Shown in pieces: positions 57,683 through 64,000 of a stretch of 64,000 bases of DNA (within the stretch, counting starts at the first letter, position 1; each line of letters opens with the position of its first letter). Origin of the DNA: Ramlibacter pallidus (GTDB lineage: Bacteria; Pseudomonadota; Gammaproteobacteria; Burkholderiales; Burkholderiaceae_C); the NCBI RefSeq assembly GCF_015070875.1, contig NZ_JADDIV010000006.1, positions 1-64,000 on the forward strand, in the 5' to 3' direction. The notes beneath the pieces were generated by a model, which did not search any database, had not been told where the DNA came from, and saw only the letters and a list, made by a program, of their open reading frames with translations. The translations under genes and the position numbers were made by a program.

Positions 57683-58420
57683 CTACTCCTCTGCTTCCCC
57701 GCGTGGCAACAACGGCGGCTGCGCCAGGAAGCGCGGCCGCGTGCCGCGATGCGGCTGCGCCGAGTGGACCAGGAACGGATGGCACAGGTAGACCGTCCCG
57801 GCCTCGCCGCAAGCCAGCACCTCCGGCAGGCCTTCGGTCTGCGCGATGCAGGGCAGCAGCTCGCGCAGCGTGAGCCCCGCCTCTCCGGCAGGCGCCAGGG
57901 CACGTGCCACGTGCTGGTGCGAGCCCACCCGGATGCGTGTGGGGGCGTCATCCGCTCCGACGTCGGAGAACAGGAACAGCATCAGGAGCGCGCGGCCCCG
58001 CGAACGGGCGTTCGCGCGCCATTCCATGAAGTCCGGCTGTTCGAAGCCGAAGCTCACGTCGACGTGCCAGCCCGTGTCGACCGGATCGCTCGGCGAGGGG
58101 AAGCGGACGGGGAAGGTGCCCATCGCGCCGCACGGCAGCCAGCGGCCGGCGCCGACCAGGCGGTCGAACGCGGCGTGCAGGACCGGCGTGTTGGCGGCGG
58201 CCACGAAGGGCGCGTCCGTGTACAGGCCGAGGCGCACGACGGGTTGCGTCCAGGTCGTGGGATCGTCGGGGCGGCCGGGCAGGTCGCGCCAGAGGATGGC
58301 CTGTGCCTCTTCGGCGAGGGAGCGGGGAAAGGCGTCGGCGATGCGGACGAAGCCGTCGCGATGGAATTGCGAGACCTGCGCGTCGGACAGCGCAGGCGTG
58401 GAGGTGCCGTGAAGGGACAT
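57683..58420 (-). CDS. Phytanoyl-CoA dioxygenase (PhyH) family protein
   Basis: 245 residues. Fe(II)/2-oxoglutarate oxygenase fold: FHRDGFVRIADAFP near the N-terminus, the iron motif HxD in TGWHVDVSFGFEQPDF, and the distal His and 2-oxoglutarate Arg in CHPFLVHSAQPHRGTRPRF. Bacterial PhyH proteins hydroxylate varied small molecules. The upstream gap to tRNA-Gly (58421-58591) holds inverted repeats GGGACGCC/GGCGTCCC at about 58482-58498 and CTCGCC/GGCGAG, no gene. Confidence 0.87.
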   Translation of the reverse strand: MSLHGTSTPALSDAQVSQFHRDGFVRIADAFPRSLAEEAQAILWRDLPGRPDDPTTWTQPVVRLGLYTDAPFVAAANTPVLHAAFDRLVGAGRWLPCGAMGTFPVRFPSPSDPVDTGWHVDVSFGFEQPDFMEWRANARSRGRALLMLFLFSDVGADDAPTRIRVGSHQHVARALAPAGEAGLTLRELLPCIAQTEGLPEVLACGEAGTVYLCHPFLVHSAQPHRGTRPRFLAQPPLLPRGEAEE

Positions 58421-58591
58421 GTTCTACCTCGAGGTTCGGCAGCGAGGCCCGCCGGACGCGGGGACGCTGCTGGGACGACCGGGACGCCAGGCGTCCCGCT
58501 GCGAACTCGCCGTGTGGCGAGGAGCCGCTCAGGCCTGCAGGAAGATCGTCGCGAACGCGCGGGTGAACATCATCATGGGGTTCCAGGGTGC

Positions 58592-58665
58592 TGGAGCGGG
58601 CGATGGGAATCGAACCCACGTCTTGAGCTTGGGAAGCTCAGGTCCTGCCATTGAACGACGCCCGC
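58592..58665 (-). tRNA. tRNA-Gly (anticodon CCC)
   Basis: A full cloverleaf folds on the minus strand: acceptor GCGGGCG with CGCCCGC, D arm GUUC/GGAC, anticodon stem UGAGC/GCUCA around the loop UUCCCAA (anticodon CCC at 34-36), four-base variable loop, and T arm GUGGG/CCCAU with loop UUCGAUU. Discriminator U and the 3' CCA are encoded. It is 74 bases long including CCA and reads GGG codons. It lies alone between the PhyH gene and a small membrane protein. Confidence 0.96.
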
Positions 58666-58822
58666 GGGACTGCGGCGGATTCTAAACGCGATCGGCTGGA
58701 GGCGGCGTTCCCGCGGGGAGGCCCTGCCGCGTTGCAGGCTGACACCGGCCATCCGCTCCGTGCTGACGCGCGACGTCCCCGGTGCGAGGCCACAGTGCCG
58801 GGATGCAGTGCACTTCCGACCG

Positions 58823-59227
58823 ATGGCCGCGGTGCCCTGGTACGACGACGCGGCCCACGCGTTCACCGGGTTCGCCGGCATGGCCGCCATCGGGTACCTG
58901 TACGCGCGCGGAAAGCAGCTCGGGCGCGGTCACGTCATCGCGTGGTGCACGGTGGTCGGCGTGGTCCTCGGGGTCGGCTGGGAGATCCTCGAAGGGCTGG
59001 CGGGGAACCTCGACGCGTGGGACACGGCCAGCGACGTCCTGCTGGACGGGACAGGCGCGCTGGCCGGGGGCGTGTTCACGTGGCAGGCACTGCGTGCAGG
59101 CCGGCCGGTCGCAGCGCCAGCTCCCACGCGACCTTCGGCTGGGCATAGCGGTGGATCGTCACTTCCCGCCGGCGCGCTTCGAGCCAGTCGACCGGCGGGA
59201 ACAGGCGGTCCAGGTCTCCGGCGCTGA
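58823..59227 (+). CDS. Small membrane protein, possibly DUF2238/YjdF-like
   Basis: 134 residues from the ATG at 58823. Three hydrophobic segments are visible: AFTGFAGMAAIGYLYA, IAWCTVVGVVLGVGWEILEGL and LLDGTGALAGGVFTW. The motif WDTASDVLLDGTGALAG recalls the DTxxDlxxDxxGA motif of DUF2238/YjdF and VanZ-like proteins; the link is weak. The last ~50 codons run antisense through the end of the methyltransferase gene (152 bases of overlap) and read as a Pro/Gly/Arg-rich tail, so that part may not be conserved. Function unknown. Confidence 0.6.
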   Translation: MAAVPWYDDAAHAFTGFAGMAAIGYLYARGKQLGRGHVIAWCTVVGVVLGVGWEILEGLAGNLDAWDTASDVLLDGTGALAGGVFTWQALRAGRPVAAPAPTRPSAGHSGGSSLPAGALRASRPAGTGGPGLRR

Positions 59228-59696
59228 AGAAGCGCTTGCAGGCGGCATAGTGCGCGTCCTGCCCGTAGAAGCGCGGTTCGAGTTCCTCGCCCCGCCCTGC
59301 GCCATGCAGCACGTCCCTTTCCGAGTTCACGCGGCAGAGGAACAGGCCCTGCGGCGCCAGGCAGCGCCGGATCTCCCGCACGGCCGCCACCGTGGTCGCC
59401 CAGTCGAAGTAATGCAGGCAGAGGCTGGCGATCACGACGCCGAAGCTCGCGTCCGCGAACGGCATGGGTTCGCGCAGGTCGTGGTGCACGCACTGCGCGG
59501 AGGAGGCGACGCGCGCCGTCGCTTCCAGCGCTCGCGCGGAGACGTCGGTGGCCGTGACCCGAAAACCGTGGTTCACGAGCCATGCCGTGTCGAGGCCGGT
59601 GTCGCAACCGAGCTCGAGCACCGGCCCGCGCGTGACCGCGGAACGAAGCTGCGGCAACCAGGGTTCGAGCCAGAGATCTGCAGCGAGCGTGTCCAT
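59076..59696 (-). CDS. Class I SAM-dependent methyltransferase
   Basis: 206 residues. The AdoMet-binding loop is VLELGCDTGLDTAWL, with VTATDVSARALEATARVA as motif II and DASFGVVIASLCLHYF as motif III (Methyltransf_11/25 type). It resembles the short methyltransferases that end in a PKVAWELALRP-type segment. The substrate is unknown; the family includes many small-molecule methyltransferases. Its 3' end overlaps the convergent membrane-protein gene. Confidence 0.85.
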   Translation of the reverse strand: MDTLAADLWLEPWLPQLRSAVTRGPVLELGCDTGLDTAWLVNHGFRVTATDVSARALEATARVASSAQCVHHDLREPMPFADASFGVVIASLCLHYFDWATTVAAVREIRRCLAPQGLFLCRVNSERDVLHGAGRGEELEPRFYGQDAHYAACKRFFSAGDLDRLFPPVDWLEARRREVTIHRYAQPKVAWELALRPAGLHAVPAT

Positions 59697-59757
59697 GGGC
59701 GCGATTGTCGGCGCAAGGCCACCCCGCGCAGGCGCGACAGACTTGCCGCTCCCACGT

Positions 59758-60621
59758 TCACGGACGGGTGACGTAGCGCGCCACGGCAGCGATGGCGCCG
59801 CTGCGGTTGGCCTCCGGCGCCTGCGTGTTCGTCACGTAGGCGGCCACCAGGATCGGCGCTTGGCCGGGCGGCCAGAAGATCCCCACGTCGTTGGTCGTGC
59901 CGCGGCCGCCGGTGCCCGTCTTGCTGCCCATGCGCCAGCCTGCGGGCAGGTCCGCGCGCAGGCGCTGGAGGTTGGTGCGCGTGGCCTCCATCCAGCCGGC
60001 CAGCACGTCGCGGCTCGCCGGCGACAGCGCCTTGCCGACCAGCGTCGCCTGCAGCAGGCGCACCATCGCGCGAGGCGTCGTCGTGTCGCGTGGGTCGCCG
60101 GGTAGCGCCTCGTTCAGCTCCGTTTCCCACCGGTCCAGGCGTGTCGTCTCGTCGCCGAGGCTGCGGGCATACGCGGTCAGGCCGGCGGGGCCGCCAAAAC
60201 TCGCCAGCACCAGGTTGCCGGCGGCGTTGTCGCTGGTGGTGATCGTCGCATGGCACAGGTCGCCCAGCGCCATGCCCTCCCCGACATGCTTCTCGGTGAT
60301 GGGCGAATGCGGCTGCAGCACCTCGCGCCCATACGGGATGCGGCGGTCCAGGCGTTCGAGGCCGAGGTCCACGCGCTGCAGCACGTGCGCGCCGGCCAGC
60401 CACTTGAACGTGCTGCACATCGGGAAGCGCTCGTCCAGCCGATGGCCTTCGATGCGGCCGTCGGCACGCAGGATGGCGATCCCCATGCGGCCGCCGCTGC
60501 GGGACTCGATGGCGGACCACCGCGCCGCGGGCGCAGGACGCGAGGGTGTCTGCGCGCCGGCGGGGAGCGCGACGGCTGCGGCCGCGGCCGCGAGGTTGAG
60601 ATGGAAGTGGCGTCGGTTCAT
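59758..60621 (-). CDS. bla: Class A beta-lactamase
   Basis: 287 residues. An exported serine hydrolase that opens beta-lactam rings. All class A motifs are intact: S70-T-F-K73 in FPMCSTFKWLAG, S130-D-N in TITTSDNAAGN, E166 in WETELNEALPGDPRDT, and K234-T-G in GSKTGTGGRGTTND. The signal MNRRHFHLNLAAAAAAVALPAG contains a twin-arginine-like RRHF, as in several chromosomal class A enzymes of Burkholderiales. It is divergent from an AmpR-like regulator across 95 bases, so it is probably inducible. The spectrum of activity cannot be read from the sequence. Confidence 0.94.
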   Translation of the reverse strand: MNRRHFHLNLAAAAAAVALPAGAQTPSRPAPAARWSAIESRSGGRMGIAILRADGRIEGHRLDERFPMCSTFKWLAGAHVLQRVDLGLERLDRRIPYGREVLQPHSPITEKHVGEGMALGDLCHATITTSDNAAGNLVLASFGGPAGLTAYARSLGDETTRLDRWETELNEALPGDPRDTTTPRAMVRLLQATLVGKALSPASRDVLAGWMEATRTNLQRLRADLPAGWRMGSKTGTGGRGTTNDVGIFWPPGQAPILVAAYVTNTQAPEANRSGAIAAVARYVTRP

Positions 60622-60682
60622 GGGTGTTCTCCGTTGAAGGCGGCGCGACTTTATCGACGGGTGCACCGCCTTCGCAAACGAA

Positions 60683-60700
60683 GATTTCGCGCGGGAAATC
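60683..60700. promoter_or_regulatory. Inverted repeat between bla and its LysR regulator, likely AmpR-type operator
   Basis: GATTTC-GCGCGG-GAAATC is a perfect six-base inverted repeat in the 95-base divergent gap, with the T-N11-A spacing of LysR boxes. It lies 16 bases before the regulator's ATG and 61 bases before that of bla. It is unusually AT-containing for this genome. Confidence 0.6.
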
Positions 60701-60716
60701 CAAGAAAATCTGGGGC

Positions 60717-61595
60717 ATGACCTTGCCCCTGAACGCGCTGCGCGCCTTCGAAGCCGCGGCCCGGCACCTGAGCTTCACGCGGGCCGGCGCGGAGCTGAAC
60801 GTCACGCAGGCCGCGGTCAGCGCGCAGGTGCGCAACCTCGAGGCACGCCTGGGCGTGCAGCTGTTCCGGCGCTTGCCGCGCGGCCTGGCGCTGACGGACG
60901 AAGGCCAGGCGCTGCTGCCGCGGCTGTCGGATTCGTTCGGCCGGCTGGTGACGATCCTGGACCAGTTCCGCGGCGGCACCTGGCGCGAGCCGTTGACGGT
61001 CGCGGCCGTGGCGACCTTCACGGTGGGATGGCTGATGCCGCGCCTGGAAAGCTTCCACCGCGAACACCCGTTCGTGGACCTGAAGCTGATGACGCACAAC
61101 AACAAGGTCGACCTCGCCGGCGAAGGTCTCGACTTCGCCATCCGGTTCGGCGACGGCACCTGGCACGGCACGCATGCGGAGCCGTTGCTCGATGCGCCGC
61201 TCACCCCGATGTGCAGCGCGACGATCGCCGCGCGCCTGTCCCGCCCCGAAGACCTGCTGCGGCAGACGCTGCTGCGCTCCTACCGCAACGACGAATGGCG
61301 CGCGTGGTTCGCGGCCGCCGGCTGCGATGCGCAGCCCCCGACGCTGCGGGGGCCGGTGTTCGATGCGTCGCTGGCCCTGGCGGCGGCCGCGGCGCAGGGT
61401 GCAGGCGTCGCCCTGCTCCCGGCACGCCTGTTCCAGCATGAAGTGGACGCGGGCCGGCTGGTGCGGCCGTTCGCGGCCGAAGCACGGACCGGCCGCTACT
61501 GGATCACGCGGCTGCACTCGCGCGCGCCGTCGCCCGCGATGGCGCAGTTCCGCCAGTGGCTGCTGCGGGAGACGGCGGCCGCCGCTCCCGCGTGA
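60717..61595 (+). CDS. ampR: LysR family regulator, AmpR-like
   Basis: 292 residues from the ATG at 60717 behind TGGGG. The helix-turn-helix domain (PLNALRAFEAAARHLSFTRAGAELNV, TQAAVSAQVRNLEARLG in sequence) is very close in pattern to AmpR/GcvA regulators. The effector domain follows (VAAVATFTVGWLMPRLESF, GEGLDFAIRFGDGTW). Next to a divergent class A beta-lactamase this points to AmpR, which senses muropeptides from peptidoglycan turnover and switches from repressor to activator. The assignment rests on that context plus the family pattern. Confidence 0.88.
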   Translation: MTLPLNALRAFEAAARHLSFTRAGAELNVTQAAVSAQVRNLEARLGVQLFRRLPRGLALTDEGQALLPRLSDSFGRLVTILDQFRGGTWREPLTVAAVATFTVGWLMPRLESFHREHPFVDLKLMTHNNKVDLAGEGLDFAIRFGDGTWHGTHAEPLLDAPLTPMCSATIAARLSRPEDLLRQTLLRSYRNDEWRAWFAAAGCDAQPPTLRGPVFDASLALAAAAAQGAGVALLPARLFQHEVDAGRLVRPFAAEARTGRYWITRLHSRAPSPAMAQFRQWLLRETAAAAPA

Positions 61596-61605
61596 GGACG
61601 GGGCC

Positions 61606-62532
61606 TTACTTGGCCACCGACTGCGACTTGGAGTAGACCTCCAGCACCGTCGCGAAGTCGCGCTCGTAGTTCACCGGCAGGAACACGTCGTTGCCGGGCA
61701 GCAGCTTCTGCAGCGGGGCGGGGAACTTGTAGCTGAAGGTGCAGCTGCGCACGCGCGCCTGCACGTCGGCGGGCACTTCCTTGGTCATGATCCAGCTCTC
61801 GGTCATGAACGGCGGGCTGGTCCACACCACGCGCACGCTGGACTGGCGGATGTCGCCCTTGACCACCATGCGCTGGAACAGGTCGCTGGCCACCGCGGCG
61901 CCGTCGTAGAAGCCGTGCATCACGCCGACGGCCGAGCGCTCGTGGCCGCCGGAGAACACCACCTCGTAGTTCTTCTCGGGCTGCAGGCCCAGCGCCGGGA
62001 ACAGCGCGCGCGGCGCGAGGTTGCCGGAGTTGGAGGTCGGCGTCGTGTGCGCGATCTTCTTGCCCACCAGGTCCTTCGGCGCGCGGTACGGCGCGTCGGT
62101 CCGGGTGATCAGGATCAGGTTGTACGAGTTCGGCTTGTTGCTGGCCTTGTTGCCCGGCACGGCGAACGGCGCCGGCTGGCCCGCGGCCACCAGCTGCGGG
62201 ACCAGGCCAGGGTTGACCTGCGCGAGGTGCGCCTTGCCGGTCTTCACCGCGTCCACGAGGTCCTTCTCCGCCAGCACGTCGACGTTGGTGGACTGCTCCA
62301 GCGAGTCGCCGAACTGGTTGCGCAGCGTCACGTTGGCGCACTGCCCCAGGTGCGAGAAGTACCCGCCCCAGATCTGCATGGTCTCGGTCTTGCCGTAGGT
62401 CTTGGGCATCGCCACGACCAGGTTGAACTTCGGCCCCGCGGACTTGCCGGCGGCCGGCGCGGGCTGCTGCGCCATGGCGCCCATGGCGGCCGCTGCGCTG
62501 GCCAGAAGGGCAACCGTACGTACTGCTTTCAT
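61606..62532 (-). CDS. PhnD/SsuA-like phosphate/phosphonate ABC-type substrate-binding protein
   Basis: 308 residues from the ATG at 62532, with signal peptide MKAVRTVALLASAAAAMGAMAQ. The body matches PhnD-type binding proteins: VDVLAEKDLVDAVKTGKAHLAQVNPGLVP in parts, DLVGKKIAHTTPTSNSGNLAPRA, and GGHERSAVGVMHGFYDGAAVASD. No permease or ATPase gene is near. It is related in family to the N-terminal part of the rhodanese fusion at 29784. It converges on ampR with 10 bases between. The ligand is unknown. Confidence 0.85.
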   Translation of the reverse strand: MKAVRTVALLASAAAAMGAMAQQPAPAAGKSAGPKFNLVVAMPKTYGKTETMQIWGGYFSHLGQCANVTLRNQFGDSLEQSTNVDVLAEKDLVDAVKTGKAHLAQVNPGLVPQLVAAGQPAPFAVPGNKASNKPNSYNLILITRTDAPYRAPKDLVGKKIAHTTPTSNSGNLAPRALFPALGLQPEKNYEVVFSGGHERSAVGVMHGFYDGAAVASDLFQRMVVKGDIRQSSVRVVWTSPPFMTESWIMTKEVPADVQARVRSCTFSYKFPAPLQKLLPGNDVFLPVNYERDFATVLEVYSKSQSVAK

Positions 62533-62759
62533 GTCACTCCTCGCTGAAAAGAACAAATGTATCAGCGTGTGACGTCGACGGATGAGCAGTTTACGCAGCA
62601 CTGAAGACGAAAGTTCTTGCCTGGACGCGACGGTGTCGCCAGTTCACACCACTCGCGCGCCACAGTTGCTCATCCGTCCGAATGATCGCGCCGGCGCGGC
62701 CGGTTGCTTAGACTAGCCGGCCGAGGCTCCCCGCGGGGACACAGAAGTACAGCAGTTCC

Positions 62760-63926
62760 ATGGATTTGTCAGAGCAGTCGTTCCAGAAGTTCATCGGCCT
62801 CGTCTACGAGGCCGCCGAGGACCCCGGGCGCTGGAAGGCCCTCTACCAGGAACTGCAGGCCGCGCTGGACGTGAAGTCCATCCACATGCTGGCGCTCGAC
62901 AAGCGCCACGGCACCCTGTCGTACAGCGATGGCGCCAACCTGCCGGTGCAGGGCGAGCTGGCGTACATGCAGCACTACCGCTTCATCGATCCGCGGCTGC
63001 CCGTCATCCTGGAGCGGCCGCTCGGCGAATGGACGCACTGCCACGAGATCCTCACGGACGACGAGGTTGCGCGGCACCCGTTCTACCAGGAGTTCCTGAT
63101 CCCCTACGACCGCCGCTACATGAGCGGCTGCAAGCTTGCCGACACGCCCGATGCGACGGTCATCTTCGTCACGCTGACCGGACAGGCCGAGGGCCCCCTG
63201 TCCACCGACCGCCATGCCTTCCTCGAGCGACTGATGCCGCACCTGCGCCGCGCCTGCCGGATCGGCATCCAGAACTTCGTCTATTCGAGCCAGGCCCTGG
63301 TGGGCCACCTGCTGGTGAACAAGCTGCGCCAGCCGGTGATCCTCATGACGCCCGGCGGCGACGTGATCCACACCAACGAGGCGGCGCAGGACCTGCTGCG
63401 GTCCACGTCCATCGTGCGGGTGGAGGCGGGCCGCCTCCAGCTGCCGCGGCGACAGCTGGATGCGCTGTTGCGTCGTTGCGCCGAGCTGGAGCAGTCGCTG
63501 AAGATGGGGCCGCACGCGCAGGCGCAAGCTGCGTCGCAGGCCAGCCAGTTCGCATCGCTGCAGCTGCAGGAGGAAGGCGGGAGGGAATCCGTCTACGCCT
63601 TCTTCACGGTTCTCTCGCCGCAGGCCGCCCTGGGCACCTTCGGGCTGCGGCCGGTGGTCATGCTGCTGTTCTACCACCCGCGGTCCGCTCCCGCGATCGA
63701 TTCGGGCCTGCTCTACGCGGTGTTCGGGCTCACGCCGGCGGAATGCCGCATCGCGACGCTGCTGGCCGAAGGCCTGTCGCTCAAGCAGATCGCGCAGGCG
63801 CAGGGGACGCAGCACGAAACCGTGCGCAAGCAGCTGCGGTCGATCTACCAGAAGACGGCCACCAACCGCCAGCCGGAACTGATCCGGCTGCTGCTGCACC
63901 TGCCGCACAACGCGGTGCAGCAGTAG
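62760..63926 (+). CDS. LuxR-type helix-turn-helix transcriptional regulator
   Basis: 388 residues. The C-terminal HTH is clear: FGLTPAECRIATLLAEGLSLKQIA followed by HETVRKQLRSIYQKTATNRQPELIRLL, with the usual Glu and Lys/Thr positions. The N-terminal ~300 residues form a sensory part starting FIGLVYEAAEDPGRWKALYQEL, with a PAS-like middle (PVILMTPGGDVIHTNEAAQDLL). No receiver Asp or autoinducer-domain hallmark is certain, so the signal is unknown. A TAGACT at 62707-62712 may be its -10. The last 74 bases of the window after it hold nothing I can recognise. Confidence 0.85.
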   Translation: MDLSEQSFQKFIGLVYEAAEDPGRWKALYQELQAALDVKSIHMLALDKRHGTLSYSDGANLPVQGELAYMQHYRFIDPRLPVILERPLGEWTHCHEILTDDEVARHPFYQEFLIPYDRRYMSGCKLADTPDATVIFVTLTGQAEGPLSTDRHAFLERLMPHLRRACRIGIQNFVYSSQALVGHLLVNKLRQPVILMTPGGDVIHTNEAAQDLLRSTSIVRVEAGRLQLPRRQLDALLRRCAELEQSLKMGPHAQAQAASQASQFASLQLQEEGGRESVYAFFTVLSPQAALGTFGLRPVVMLLFYHPRSAPAIDSGLLYAVFGLTPAECRIATLLAEGLSLKQIAQAQGTQHETVRKQLRSIYQKTATNRQPELIRLLLHLPHNAVQQ

Positions 63927-64000
63927 GTCCTTCGTAAGCAGTCGCCTTCCCGCCCCCGCCGCGCGTGGCGCCGCCGCCGCGTGCGCTTCTCACGGTGCCG

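Noticed and set aside
58520..58580. 14-codon minus-strand frame just after tRNA-Gly
   Set aside because: Very short, no ribosome site and no known homologue; chance frame.
63927..64000. Short minus-strand frame at the window end
   Set aside because: Low-complexity Ala/Gly/Arg translation overlapping the LuxR gene; nothing supports it.

Overview
The window is chromosomal DNA of very high, even GC (roughly 70%) from a betaproteobacterium. Gene content and order point to Burkholderiales, most likely a Comamonadaceae relative such as Ramlibacter or Variovorax: a betaproteobacterial type IV minor-pilin cluster, ribD-ribE-ribB-ribH-nusB next to ybgC-tolQRA, many periplasmic solute-binding proteins including a Bug protein, DctPQM TRAP genes, and the recurring -10 element TAGAAT/TAAACT. 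The genus is inference. I see no insertion sequence, prophage, CRISPR array, rRNA or origin, and no island of foreign base composition.

Layout. 1-4.4 kb: end of a protein with an NTF2-like domain, an L,D-transpeptidase, two cyclophilins, lpxH and mtfA. 4.4-8.1 kb: a 949-residue DUF349 protein on the minus strand, then an 860-base gap rich in hairpins. 8.1-10.8 kb: a membrane-anchored lytic transglycosylase, then glyA behind a ZTP riboswitch, then nrdR. 10.8-18.9 kb: type IV pilus minor pilins (a FimT-like gene on the minus strand, then pilV-W-X-Y1-E and a second FimT-like gene). 18.9-26.3 kb: riboflavin synthesis (ribD, ribE, ribB with a degenerate GTP cyclohydrolase II domain, ribH), nusB, an aminotransferase and ybgC-tolQRA, nearly all touching or overlapping, so probably co-transcribed. 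26.6-31.3 kb: solute-binding proteins without permeases, a TauD-type dioxygenase, a binding protein fused to a rhodanese domain, and a lone WYL-like domain. 31.3-38.7 kb: dnaE, trhO and a fused membrane/spermidine-synthase-like protein.

38.7-42.0 kb: a minus-strand redox cluster (two pirins, WrbA, a second flavodoxin-like protein, DoxX) facing a LysR regulator across repeated TTCAAAC half-sites. 42.1-51.5 kb: housekeeping genes gluQ, trmB, a transglutaminase-like protein, a TlpA thioredoxin, alaS, an MscS-related membrane protein, pncB and a DUF3606 protein. 51.6-56.5 kb: a minus-strand operon joining 2-oxoacid dehydrogenase E1 alpha/beta to a complete TRAP transporter. 56.6-64 kb: aldo/keto reductase, phytanoyl-CoA dioxygenase-like protein, tRNA-Gly(CCC), a small membrane protein overlapping a methyltransferase, a class A beta-lactamase divergent from an AmpR-like LysR regulator, a lone PhnD-like binding protein and a LuxR-type regulator.

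The most striking points are the ZTP riboswitch before glyA, several promoters whose -10 box lies only 5-8 bases before the start codon (probable leaderless mRNAs), a block-conserved leader shared by two binding-protein genes 3 kb apart, the binding-protein/rhodanese fusion, the structured gap at 7.24-8.1 kb, and the E1-TRAP operon. No wholly new multi-gene defence or mobile system was found.
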